Source: Chromobacterium rhizoryzae (GTDB lineage Bacteria > Pseudomonadota > Gammaproteobacteria > Burkholderiales > Chromobacteriaceae). From it: a DNA stretch of 64,000 nt. Numbering within the stretch: position 1 is the stretch's first letter; each line of letters starts with the position of its first letter. The stretch covers positions 3,410,001 through 3,474,000 of the forward strand of contig NZ_CP066126.1 in the NCBI RefSeq assembly GCF_020544465.1, read 5' to 3'. Below are positions 24,601-31,836 of the stretch, one piece after another. A model generated the notes under the pieces. The model made no database searches. It was not told the origin of the DNA and worked only from the letters and a program-made list of their open reading frames with translations. A program made the translations under genes and the position numbers.

Positions 24601-25494
24601 CGGCGCGGCCTGGGCGCCGGTGAAGTAGATGCCGCGCAACTGCGGCGCCTCGCCCAGCGCGTTGCCGCGGAACACCGGATCGCACAACGCCTGCAGATTG
24701 GCGCGCACCGCTTCGAAGCTGCGCGGCAGCAGGTACAGGTCCGTGGACACGCCGCCTTGCAGGGCGCCGAATTCGGCTATGGTTTCGCTCAGGGTCAGCC
24801 GCAGCCGCGTCAAAGCCTGTTCTATCCAGTCGGATTGATAGGCGGCGCTGGCGGCGTAGGGCGAGGACCAGCCCAGCATCGCGTCGCGCGCTTCGCGGGG
24901 CAGCGCCTGCGCCAGCTCCAGGAAGCCCGGCGCCTGCTCGGTCTCGGTCACCACCAGATAGATGGGCAGGCTCAGGCCCAGCCGTCTTTGCAGATCGGAA
25001 AACTTCTTGGCCGCGGCCAGGCCGGCGCTGACCGCCAGGTGCTCGCTCCACAGCTGGCCGGCGGACACGGTCCAGATCAGCGCGTCCAGCGGCCGCGCGG
25101 CGCGGCTGCGCAAGAGCACGCCCAAGAGCCGCCGCCAGGCCGACAGCGGCGCCAGCGCGCCTTCCGGATGGCTGAACATATCGTCCGGTATCACCAGCAC
25201 CGCGCCGTCCCCGCCGTACCACCAGCGGCCGAACCAATTGGCCTCGCCCTCGCTCTTCAGCTGCAGCGAGGCGCACAAGGCCTCCACATTGCGCACCCGG
25301 TCGCCCACCGCCAGCACCCAGGGGGTCTGGTAGCGGTCTTCCGCGCCGATCTCGCGCTCGAAGCGGCGCACCGAGCCGCGGAAGCTGCGCCGCGCCGGAT
25401 CGGCCTCGCGCCGCAGCCACCAGATCAGCGCCGCCAGCGCCAGCAGGATCAACAGGGTCAGCAGCACAATGCCGGCTAGGGTCTGTATCGTCAT
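21643..25494 (-). CDS. tssM: T6SS inner-membrane protein TssM (IcmF)
   Basis: 1283 residues from ATG 25494, which overlaps the tssL stop by four bases (the frame is open to 26172 but that part is antisense noise). TM helix 1 lies at about 5-27 and another at about 340-362, bracketing a cytoplasmic domain; the large C-terminal part is periplasmic and ends with the TssM beta-domain. In the usual nucleotide-binding position the sequence is WVLAVGDRVRNVEALC, so the Gly-Lys-Ser/Thr of the P-loop is missing. TssM, L and J form the membrane complex that anchors the baseplate. Confidence 0.93.
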   Translation of the reverse strand: MTIQTLAGIVLLTLLILLALAALIWWLRREADPARRSFRGSVRRFEREIGAEDRYQTPWVLAVGDRVRNVEALCASLQLKSEGEANWFGRWWYGGDGAVLVIPDDMFSHPEGALAPLSAWRRLLGVLLRSRAARPLDALIWTVSAGQLWSEHLAVSAGLAAAKKFSDLQRRLGLSLPIYLVVTETEQAPGFLELAQALPREARDAMLGWSSPYAASAAYQSDWIEQALTRLRLTLSETIAEFGALQGGVSTDLYLLPRSFEAVRANLQALCDPVFRGNALGEAPQLRGIYFTGAQAAPQDDLEETVAPPALPLFAGRLLRQRVLAEQGLAQPVPRILRLRQRWHRWTLAGMGLFAALWLAGISWYWHAATDDADALGRQLRILQLDRGGPRPELGNDAAARQSVAAFWRALKDAPSRRFGTLLLPTSLMSPVDGRIDDTIEYALRRSVMLPLQQRLLRDAEQVRRLGEAGADSVSDDTAAPEKWPAYLLARQLAGDAVKLEQRVNQFNHAVRDGNTTLDEAAELANGLFGLSLRAPQNAQRDNLRRILLSSDQLVAAPIDLSKIRPQVGEHFSGLMQAWLGQLYTNQTFDLTAQQLQKQLLMLESGQGNSLPELDSVAGHIGLLQSLVNATNSAWSRAAGQDLVPGYSAMLDGARRSSLIGRDAVARVVDHSAVARQEFRKRWLGGVGASSALLAQGPSGGLELQDQVLKLNVTLASLLKQDFVASARAQGESGPTAGGLANMDADAMTAALRHYDGYQKYLAGSAGQMPPAYRKGLERALQDSAARAMWAALSSRRAEPSVGLNGGSIDEGNAFDAQAKAATPVLAALDELAQPAFRDSVLREMDRRALQSLRHAERSLQGLGLYQPLQGSFRWWDGSRNAGARAFRAGGARELQQYLGAQLELVGNLTQAQAPALSWLASHKSSLPVSDQQLQQRWQSAAVELRHYKEKAANSAPAVLETMIVKDFNEMDVGNCRAVLDQVELPAAGNVFSDRAQTLVSLASDRCGALRTQAGAAAYQKLSAFFNQYLANRFPFAAKLAAPDAAPERVAEFMRLMDDSGGLAAAGLQDLKSGQAQAARRFLDAAKAARAWLGPMFAREGGGPWQGVDVEVRWRTDREHEQAADQVIEWTLASGGQRLRYPGGDGQRLHWNIGQPVTATLRWAKESQQAPVEDSTQSGLTVFDRLASWNYGGQWGLLRLLRENNSPLRTNSVEGVNDVGLMLALPVRNPALLGNGDAQMFLRLTLQAPGGKSGLAVASLPYAAPPSPFRAAANPRLAAIEGS

Positions 25495-26267
25495 TTGCTC
25501 TGCCCGTCCCCGTCCGCCCCGCGGTACAGCATGGGCTCCACCCGCGACACGATGTCGTGCCAGAACGCGTGCCCCACCACCGACATGCCCACCAGGATGG
25601 CGGCCACGCCCACGGCCAGCCGGAAGCCGTCCGGCAGCATGCGCCGCACCGTCAGCCGCAGCGGCGGCACATTGCTGCTGCGCTCCAGCGCCGGCGCCAG
25701 GCTGCGGATGTCGGCGTCCCGCTGGTAGGCGAAGGCGAACAGCTCGCGCCGCCATTCCTCGTGCTGGGCCAGCCCGCCCGGCCCGCGCAGCCGGCCGTAG
25801 AAACCCAGGGTCAGCGTTTGCAGGCAGACATTGGCCAGATCGCGCCCGGCCGGATCGCGCTCGCGCAAGACCCGCTCGATCAGCGCCGGCACCTTGTCGC
25901 CGGCGGCGCGGCTGCCGAACAGCCGCTGCTCCAGCGGCGTGGCCTGCCACAGGCTCTGCCCCGGCCAGTCCTCGAACAACAGCCGCTCGTCTATCAGCGC
26001 GACGAACAGATACTGCAAGGCCTCGATCTGGCTCTGCCCGGCCGCGCCCACGCGCGCGCCGGCGGCGCGGCTCAAGCGCCGCGCCAGCAGCCCGCCCTGC
26101 TCGGCCGCCAGTTCGGCGGCGGTTTCGGCCTTGTGGCCGCCGCCGGCCAGTTCCCGGAACACTTGCAGCCATTCGGCGTAAGCGTCTTCGAAAGTGGCGC
26201 TCAGCGGCGCTTGCGCCAGCGCCCCCAGCGGCTGGGACAGCGCGCTATCCAGCATGGCGTTCTCCAT
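25491..26267 (-). CDS. tssL: T6SS inner-membrane protein TssL (DotU), short form
   Basis: 258 residues. The cytoplasmic DotU domain contains QIEALQYLFVALIDERLLFEDW and LANVCLQTLTLGFYGRLRG, the family core. A single TM segment at about 212-233 (FRLAVGVAAILVGMSVVGHA) lies close to the C-terminus, and there is no OmpA-like peptidoglycan-binding extension, so anchoring to the wall must come from another subunit or be absent. The start overlaps the tssK end by 23 bases. Confidence 0.93.
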   Translation of the reverse strand: MENAMLDSALSQPLGALAQAPLSATFEDAYAEWLQVFRELAGGGHKAETAAELAAEQGGLLARRLSRAAGARVGAAGQSQIEALQYLFVALIDERLLFEDWPGQSLWQATPLEQRLFGSRAAGDKVPALIERVLRERDPAGRDLANVCLQTLTLGFYGRLRGPGGLAQHEEWRRELFAFAYQRDADIRSLAPALERSSNVPPLRLTVRRMLPDGFRLAVGVAAILVGMSVVGHAFWHDIVSRVEPMLYRGADGDGQSK

Positions 26268-27600
26268 CGGCGTCCTCGCGCGGGTCCGCGACGAAGAGCA
26301 GCGCCTCCCACGGCTCCAGCGCCGCGCCGCCGGCCGGCAGCGTCATCCTCAGCGGCTGATCCGCTTGCAGCCAGTCGCCGTTGGCCAGCACGGCGAACAG
26401 CCGGGTGTCGTCGCCCACGCTGTAAGCCACTTGTTCGGCGCGGTCCAGCGGCTGGAAGGACAAGCCGCGCATGCGCTGGCGCGCCAGCGTGGCCACATGG
26501 GATTCGGAGGCGATGATGGCCTGGCCCAGCCATTGCTGAGCGGCGGAATCCGGCGCGCCGCCGGGCATGCGCAGGCCCACGATCAAGCGCCCGCTGTCGC
26601 GCGCGGCCTCCGGCAATACGATCCAGAAACCTTCTTCGTCGCGGTTGAACGGCAGGCTGCGGTAACCGGCGCGCACCCGGTCCAGCGCGGCGGACAGCCA
26701 GTTCAGCAGCGGCTCGTAGCTGGCCAGCAGTTCCTGGTAGTTGAAGGCCGGGAACACCGGCGCGCCGGCGCCCGGGTCCAGCGCGGTCAGCGAGCCGGCC
26801 ATGCCGGCCAGCAGGCCGAACAGGGCGGCCGGATGGGCGGCGCGGCTGCCCAGCGCGGCTTCCGTCTCCGGCAGCCGCGCCCACAGCGCCGCCAGCTGGC
26901 GGCGGATTTCGTCGATGTCGTCGTCCTTGCCGGCCTCCTTGGCCTGGCGCAGACGTCCGCTGAGGAAGACGCATTTTTCGCGCGCCTTGGCGCACAGCGC
27001 CGCCACCTTGCGCCCCAGCAGGCTGTCCGGCAGCAGCCGCGGCGACGGCGGCGCGTAGGCGCGGCGGGCAAAGCCGCCGCCTTGCTGGGCGATGCGCAAC
27101 AGCGGCAGGCAGATCATGTCGGCGCGTTCGGCCTCGGTGACCAGGCGGATGTCCGGCCGCCACAGCGTCAGGCTGGCCGGGTTCTCCCCGCTGCTCAAAT
27201 CCGGCACCGCCTCGCTGTTTTCCGAGCGGAAACGCCCGGCGGCCGGGTCCAGCCGGCCGGCGCGCCACAGGGGCGGCAAAGCCAGGTAAACCGTCACCGT
27301 GCGGCCCGGCGCCTCCGCCGCGGCGGCCGTCACGTCGCAGCTGAGCGCCGCGCCGTCGCCGGCGTCGAAGCGCAGCGGCAAGCCGTCCGGCAACACCGCC
27401 TCCAGCGCGGACACCCGCGCCACGCCGCCGGCCAGCGCCGCCTCGTCCAGCTCCAGCTCCAGCACGCCCCAATACAGCGGCTGGGCCGCCGCCGCCAGCG
27501 CCGCGGACACCCCGTCCGCCCTCAGCGCCTGCCATTGAAAATGCTGGGGCAGCAACTGCATCCCCTCGTACCAACACACCGCCTGTGGCACTGCTTTCAA
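26245..27600 (-). CDS. tssK: T6SS baseplate protein TssK
   Basis: 451 residues. VCWYEGMQLLPQHFQWQALR at the N-terminus (Trp-x-Glu-Gly-Met plus PQHFQ) is the TssK signature, and LIVGLRMPGGAPDSAAQQWL with AYSVGDDTRLFAVLANGDW near the C-terminus agrees with the receptor-binding-like neck and head regions. TssK links the baseplate wedge (TssF/G) to the TssL/M membrane complex. It follows tssJ by 15 bases and precedes tssL with an overlap, so the three are translated together. Confidence 0.95.
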   Translation of the reverse strand: MKAVPQAVCWYEGMQLLPQHFQWQALRADGVSAALAAAAQPLYWGVLELELDEAALAGGVARVSALEAVLPDGLPLRFDAGDGAALSCDVTAAAAEAPGRTVTVYLALPPLWRAGRLDPAAGRFRSENSEAVPDLSSGENPASLTLWRPDIRLVTEAERADMICLPLLRIAQQGGGFARRAYAPPSPRLLPDSLLGRKVAALCAKAREKCVFLSGRLRQAKEAGKDDDIDEIRRQLAALWARLPETEAALGSRAAHPAALFGLLAGMAGSLTALDPGAGAPVFPAFNYQELLASYEPLLNWLSAALDRVRAGYRSLPFNRDEEGFWIVLPEAARDSGRLIVGLRMPGGAPDSAAQQWLGQAIIASESHVATLARQRMRGLSFQPLDRAEQVAYSVGDDTRLFAVLANGDWLQADQPLRMTLPAGGAALEPWEALLFVADPREDADGERHAG

Positions 27601-27615
27601 ACCGCTCTCCCCCCG

Positions 27616-28077
27616 CTACGGCTCCATCAGCCGCATATTCTTGCTTTCAAAGCGCAGCCAGACCTTCTTGCGCGCGTCCAGGCTCAGCCGGTGCATGCCC
27701 GGTCCGGCGTAGCTGGCGTACACCAGCAGGCCGGCCGCGGATTCGCCCCGTATCGGCACGTCCTCGGTTTCCAGATGCTGGCCCGGCACCAGCTCCAGCT
27801 CCCACACCTTGAGATCCGCCGGGTAGTCGCGCAGCAGCTGCTCGCGCTGCTCAAACCACTTGGCCGCCGGCAGCCCCAGCAGCAGCTTGTACAGCTCCGG
27901 GTCCTTGGCGGCGACGAAGTCCACCGCCAGCGGCGTGTCGTCGTTGGCCATGCTGACCACGTCCAGCGTGGCCGCCTGCAATTTGACCGAGGGGCCGAAG
28001 CCCAGCGACGAGCACCCGCCCAAGCCCAAAGCCAAAGCGCAGAACAGCCCAGCCAGATACCCGTTGCGCATCCGCAT
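27616..28077 (-). CDS. tssJ: T6SS outer-membrane lipoprotein TssJ
   Basis: About 153 residues from ATG 28077; ATG 28071 or the open frame start at 28116 are alternatives. A lipoprotein signal ends in Leu-Gly-Gly-Cys followed by Ser-Ser, which favours outer-membrane sorting. The mature part has the transthyretin-like pattern of TssJ: VKLQAATLDVVSMANDDTPL, DLKVWELELVPGQ, then GLLVYASYAG. It binds the periplasmic end of TssM. It is the first gene of the minus-strand operon, divergent from tssB. Confidence 0.9.
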   Translation of the reverse strand: MRMRNGYLAGLFCALALGLGGCSSLGFGPSVKLQAATLDVVSMANDDTPLAVDFVAAKDPELYKLLLGLPAAKWFEQREQLLRDYPADLKVWELELVPGQHLETEDVPIRGESAAGLLVYASYAGPGMHRLSLDARKKVWLRFESKNMRLMEP

Positions 28078-28164
28078 CACCCCGACGCCATTATCCATTG
28101 CAAATAATATTGGCAAAAAAACGCCGACAGTTCTATAGGAATTGTTAAGCCATGGTCATTGAAA

Positions 28165-28184
28165 AATGCAAGTTGCAAGCATTT
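28165..28184. promoter_or_regulatory. Palindromic site between the divergent T6SS operons
   Basis: Within the 275-base AT-rich tssJ-tssB interval, AATGC and GCATT lie as an inverted pair (28165-28169 and 28179-28183), with TGCAA-G-TTGCA inside (28167-28177). It is the most symmetrical sequence in the region and could be a regulator site for both operons. I could not fix -35/-10 or sigma-54 boxes. Confidence 0.35.
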
Positions 28185-28352
28185 GTCAGCAAAAAGGGCT
28201 TCCATGCGGCGGCTTGAGCCGGCTTCAATGGAAAAGAACGACCAGGCCCGGCCGGGCAACAATGGTCTGACAATCATGCAGTTTCGCCCAAGCGGACCGG
28301 ATACGCGGCCCGCCGTCGGCGTCCCCAGCTTCCCAACCGATCGAGGTCTGTT

Positions 28353-28898
28353 ATGGCAGAGAGCACACAGCACAAGCTGGACCGGATTCGTCCGCCCCGC
28401 GTGCAAATCACGTATGACGTGGAAATCGGCAACGCCCTGGAAAAACGGGAGCTGCCGCTGGTGGTAGGCATCATGGCGGACCTGGCCGGCAAGCAGGAGC
28501 AGCCGCTGCCCAAGCTCAGCGAGCGCCGCTTCGTGGAGATAGACCGCGACAACTTCAACGCCGTGCTGGCCTCGCTGACGCCGCGCGTCACCGCCCAGGT
28601 GGACAACGCGCTGTCCGACGACGGCAGCAAGCTCAATGTGGAGCTGAAGTTCAACCACTTCGACGACTTCGACCCGGTCAACATCGTCAAGCAAGTCACC
28701 CCGCTGCGCCGGCTGTACGAGGCGCGCCAGAAGCTGCGCGACCTGCTGACCAAGCTGGACGGCAACGACGAATTGGACAAGCTCTTGCAGGACGTGGTGG
28801 CCAACACCGAGGAACTGCAAAAGATCAAGAGCGCCCGCCCGGAGGCCCCGGCCGCCGCGGAAGCCGCCCCGGCGCCGGACGCGCCGCCGGCCGCCTGA
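28353..28898 (+). CDS. tssB: T6SS sheath small subunit TssB (VipA)
   Basis: 181 residues. KLDRIRPPRVQITYDVEIGN followed by KRELPLVVGIMADLAGK is the conserved TssB opening, and the middle contains ALSDDGSKLNVELKFNHFDD. The C-terminal tail after residue ~160 is Ala/Pro/Glu-rich. TssB pairs with TssC to form the contractile sheath around the Hcp tube and supplies a helix recognised by the ClpV N-domain in many systems. First gene of the plus-strand operon; 35 bases to tssC. Confidence 0.96.
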   Translation: MAESTQHKLDRIRPPRVQITYDVEIGNALEKRELPLVVGIMADLAGKQEQPLPKLSERRFVEIDRDNFNAVLASLTPRVTAQVDNALSDDGSKLNVELKFNHFDDFDPVNIVKQVTPLRRLYEARQKLRDLLTKLDGNDELDKLLQDVVANTEELQKIKSARPEAPAAAEAAPAPDAPPAA

Positions 28899-28933
28899 CG
28901 CCCCGCCCGCCCCCCTGATACCGGAGACATCTC

Positions 28934-30412
28934 ATGGCTAAGACCCAAGCCGAAGCGCCCAGCGGCGACGCCGCCTCGCTGTCGCTGCTGGACCGCATCA
29001 TCCAGGAAGGCCGCATGGCCCACGACGACATCCAGCAGGAGTACGCCAAGGACCTGCTGTCCGAATTCGCCACCCAGGTGTTGGACGAAGGCATGGCCAT
29101 CGACAAAGACACCGTGGCCATGATCAACCACCGCATCGCCATCATCGACCAATTGCTGAGCAAGCAGCTCAACAACATCCTGCACCACCCGGAGGTGCAG
29201 AAGATGGAAGCCTCCTGGCGCGGCCTGCACTTCCTGGTGATGAACACCGAAACCAGCAGCCGCCTGAAGCTGCGCCTGCTCAACGCCACCAAGGACGAGC
29301 TGCAGAACGATCTGGAAAAGGCGGTGGAATTCGACCAGAGCGCGCTGTTCAAGAAGATTTACGAGGAAGAGTACGGCACCTTCGGCGGCCACCCCATCAG
29401 CCTGCTGATCGGCGATTACGAATTCGGCCGCCATCCGCAGGACGTGGCGCTGCTGGAGAAGCTGTCCAATGTGGCCGCCGCCGCGCACGCGCCGCTGATC
29501 TCCGCCGCCAGCCCGCGCCTGTTCGACATGAGCAGCTTCACCGAACTGGCGGTGCCGCGCGACCTGTCCAAGGCTTTTGAAAGCGCCGAGCTGATCAAAT
29601 GGCGCTCCTTCCGCGCCAGCGAGGACTCCCGCTACGTCAGCCTGGTGCTGCCGCACATCCTGCTGCGCCTGCCCTACGGCCCGGACACCAAGCCCACCGA
29701 GGGCATGAACTACGTGGAAGACGTCAACGGCACCGACCACGGCAAATACCTGTGGGGCAACGCCGCCTACGCGCTGGGCCAACGCATCACCGACGCCTTC
29801 GCCAAATACGGCTGGTGCGCGGCCATCCGCGGCGTGGAAGGCGGCGGCGCGGTGGAAGGCCTGCCGGCCCACACCTTCGGCACCGTGTCCGGCGACATCG
29901 CGCTCAAATGCCCGACCGAGATCGCCATCACCGACCGCCGCGAGAAAGAACTGGACGGCCTGGGCTTCATCGCGCTGTGCCACAAGAAAAACACCGATCT
30001 GGCGGTGTTCTTCGGCGGCCAGAGCGCCAACCAGCCCAAGGTCTACAACACCAACGCCGCCAACGCCAACGCCCGCATCTCCGCGATGCTGCCCTATGTG
30101 CTGGCCGCCTCGCGCTTCGCCCACTACATCAAGGTGATCATGCGCGACAAGATCGGCAGCTTCCTGACCCGCGACAATGTGGAAACCTATCTGAACAACT
30201 GGATAGCGGACTACGTGCTGGTCAACGACAACGCGCCGCAGGAAGTGAAAGCCCAGTACCCGCTGCGCGAAGCGCGGGTGGACGTGACCGAAGTGCCGGG
30301 CAAGCCCGGCGCCTACCGCGCCACCGTCTTCCTGCGCCCGCACTTCCAGCTGGAAGAGCTGACCGCGTCCATCCGCCTGGTGGCGGAGCTGCCGCCGCCG
30401 GCCGCCGCCTGA
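28934..30412 (+). CDS. tssC: T6SS sheath large subunit TssC (VipB)
   Basis: 492 residues, normal length. EVQKMEASWRGLHFLVMNTE, ISLLIGDYEFGRHPQDVALL, FRASEDSRYVSLVLPHILLR and KVIMRDKIGSFLTRDNVETY are hallmark blocks of VipB/TssC. The protein forms the outer, contractile layer of the sheath. A GGAGAC site precedes the ATG. A 22-base perfect palindrome immediately after its stop separates it from hcp. Confidence 0.97.
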   Translation: MAKTQAEAPSGDAASLSLLDRIIQEGRMAHDDIQQEYAKDLLSEFATQVLDEGMAIDKDTVAMINHRIAIIDQLLSKQLNNILHHPEVQKMEASWRGLHFLVMNTETSSRLKLRLLNATKDELQNDLEKAVEFDQSALFKKIYEEEYGTFGGHPISLLIGDYEFGRHPQDVALLEKLSNVAAAAHAPLISAASPRLFDMSSFTELAVPRDLSKAFESAELIKWRSFRASEDSRYVSLVLPHILLRLPYGPDTKPTEGMNYVEDVNGTDHGKYLWGNAAYALGQRITDAFAKYGWCAAIRGVEGGGAVEGLPAHTFGTVSGDIALKCPTEIAITDRREKELDGLGFIALCHKKNTDLAVFFGGQSANQPKVYNTNAANANARISAMLPYVLAASRFAHYIKVIMRDKIGSFLTRDNVETYLNNWIADYVLVNDNAPQEVKAQYPLREARVDVTEVPGKPGAYRATVFLRPHFQLEELTASIRLVAELPPPAAA

Positions 30413-30423
30413 CGCCACACCAA

Positions 30424-30445
30424 GGGCCCGCCGCGCGGCGGGCCC
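30424..30445 (+). promoter_or_regulatory. Perfect GC palindrome in the tssC-hcp spacer
   Basis: 22 bases, each half GGGCCCGCCGC or its complement, able to form an 11-bp stem with no loop, or 9-bp with a four-base loop. No T-run follows, so I see it as an mRNA processing or stabilising structure just ahead of hcp, consistent with the need for far more Hcp than other subunits. The hcp ribosome site GGAGAAC lies past it. Confidence 0.55.
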
Positions 30446-30477
30446 AATACTTCTCATAACACGGAGAACACATAGCA

Positions 30478-30975
30478 ATGGACGCCATCATTCTGGACCT
30501 GGGCAGCGACATCAAGGGCGAGTGCAAGCTGGAAGGCTACACCGACAAGATCGAAGTGCTGTCCTACAGCCACAACGTGGCCATGCAGGTGACCAACGAC
30601 GTCAGCAACACCGAACGCACCTCCGGCAAGCCGCATATCGGCGAATTCAGCCTGACCAAGTTCACCGACAAATCCACGCCGGAACTCAACGCCTACTGCT
30701 GCCAGGGCAAGAACATCCCCGAGGTCAAGATCACCATCGGCCGCAACGCGGCCGACAGCAGCGGCAAGGTGCTGCCCTACATCGTCTACACCCTGACCAA
30801 CGCCATCCTGTCCAATGTCAGCGTCAGCGGCGGCACCGGCGGCAAGCCGGTGGAAAACCTCTCGCTCAACTTCACCAAGATCAAGTGGGAGCTGACCACC
30901 CAGAAAGACACCGGCGCCAAGGACGGCAACGCCGCCGCGGTGTGGGACCTGGCCGCCAACAAGTACTCCAAATAA
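30478..30975 (+). CDS. hcp: T6SS inner tube protein Hcp (TssD)
   Basis: 165 residues. MDAIILDLGSDIKGECKLEG, then DKIEVLSYSHNVAMQ and SGKPHIGEFSLTKFTDKSTP are the typical Hcp opening; IKWELTTQ near the C-terminus closes the beta-barrel. No C-terminal toxin extension is present, so it is a structural Hcp that stacks as hexamers in the sheath and can chaperone small effectors. It sits between a strong palindrome and a 390-base repeat region, which suggests its mRNA is protected on both sides. Confidence 0.96.
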   Translation: MDAIILDLGSDIKGECKLEGYTDKIEVLSYSHNVAMQVTNDVSNTERTSGKPHIGEFSLTKFTDKSTPELNAYCCQGKNIPEVKITIGRNAADSSGKVLPYIVYTLTNAILSNVSVSGGTGGKPVENLSLNFTKIKWELTTQKDTGAKDGNAAAVWDLAANKYSK

Positions 30976-31032
30976 GTCGATTGAATCCGCCGCGGAAGCC
31001 CATCAGCACAGCGGGCGTTCCGGGGTCTTTTG

Positions 31033-31186
31033 GCCACGGCAGCACACGGAAGAACACGGACAAACCCAAAGGAAGCATCGGGCTTGCATGGACTTCATGA
31101 CCACGGGTGTTGTCTTGTTCCGTGCTTTCCGTGCGCTTCCGTGGCAAAGAAGATTTTTCGTGTCTTTACGTGGGTTTTGTGGCTTA
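31033..31186. repeat. Direct repeat unit A with inverted CCACGGA arms
   Basis: First of two ~150-base units filling the hcp-tssE gap. It begins GCCACGG with ACACGGA/ACACGGAC iterations, contains TTCCGTGCTTTCCGTGCGC then TTCCGTGGC as the inverted counterpart, and ends TCTTTACGTGGGTTTTGT. The left and right CCACGGA/TCCGTGG arms could form a long hairpin. No credible coding sequence lies in it. Confidence 0.8.
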
Positions 31187-31330
31187 GCCACGGAAAAACA
31201 CGGACAAACCCAAAGGCGGCGCCTGGCTTGCGTGAGCGATGACCACGGCTGTTGTCTTGTTCCGTGTTTTCCGTGCGCTTCCGTGGCAAGAAAGATTTCT
31301 TTCCTGTCTTTACGTGGGTTTCGGGGCCAA
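31187..31330. repeat. Direct repeat unit B with inverted CCACGGA arms
   Basis: Second unit, about 85 percent alike to unit A by eye: GCCACGGAAAAACACGGAC at the left, GACCACGG/TGTTGTCTTGTTCCGTG in the middle, CTTCCGTGGCAAGAAAGA, and TTTACGTGGGTTTCGG at the right. It stops 39 bases before tssE. Confidence 0.8.
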
Positions 31331-31368
31331 GCGTTTTTCCATGGCCCATGCACTTTTAGGATACCGCG

Positions 31369-31836
31369 ATGCGCCAAGCCGCCCAGTTTCGCCCGGGTCT
31401 GTTCGAACTGCTGGCCGACGCCGAACCGCGGCAGCGGCTGGAGGCCGAGCCGCTGCTGCGGGTGGACCGCCGCCGGCTGCAAGAATCGGTGCGGGCGGAA
31501 CTGGCGCGGCTGCTGTCCAGCCGCCGCGCGGCACAGCCCTACCTGGCCGAACTCAGCGTCATCGACTACGGCGTGGCGGACTGGAGCGCGCTGCACCCGG
31601 AGCGCGCCGAAGACCGCCAGCGGCTGGCGCGTGAGATCCGCCAGGCGATACGCAGCTTCGAACCCCGGCTGGCCGCGCCGCGCGTCAGCGTGGACACCGT
31701 GCCGGGCCGCGGCCTGCTTCTCAGCGTGCGCATAGACGGCGAACTCCAGGCCGAGGGCAGCCGCTGGCCGGCCGCCTTCGTCGCCGAGCTGGACCCGTCC
31801 GGCGCGCGGCTCACCGCCTGCGAGGACGCAGGCTGA
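31369..31836 (+). CDS. tssE: T6SS baseplate protein TssE (gp25-like)
   Basis: 155 residues. LFELLADAEPRQRLEAEPLL at the N-terminus, SVIDYGVADWSAL in the middle and IRQAIRSFEPRLAAPRVSV toward the C-terminus match the gp25-like wedge protein; the E-P-R-L segment is conserved in T4 gp25 and TssE. It starts sheath assembly on the baseplate. The stop overlaps the tssF start in TGATG, so the two are coupled. Confidence 0.93.
   Translation: MRQAAQFRPGLFELLADAEPRQRLEAEPLLRVDRRRLQESVRAELARLLSSRRAAQPYLAELSVIDYGVADWSALHPERAEDRQRLAREIRQAIRSFEPRLAAPRVSVDTVPGRGLLLSVRIDGELQAEGSRWPAAFVAELDPSGARLTACEDAG

Noticed and set aside
25495..26172. N-terminal extension of the TssM frame
   Set aside because: Overlaps tssL in another frame; the real start at 25494 has a TM helix right behind it and overlaps the tssL stop by four bases.
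31033..31330. CRISPR array
   Set aside because: Only two long units with internal symmetry; no short regular repeats or unique spacers and no cas genes in the window.
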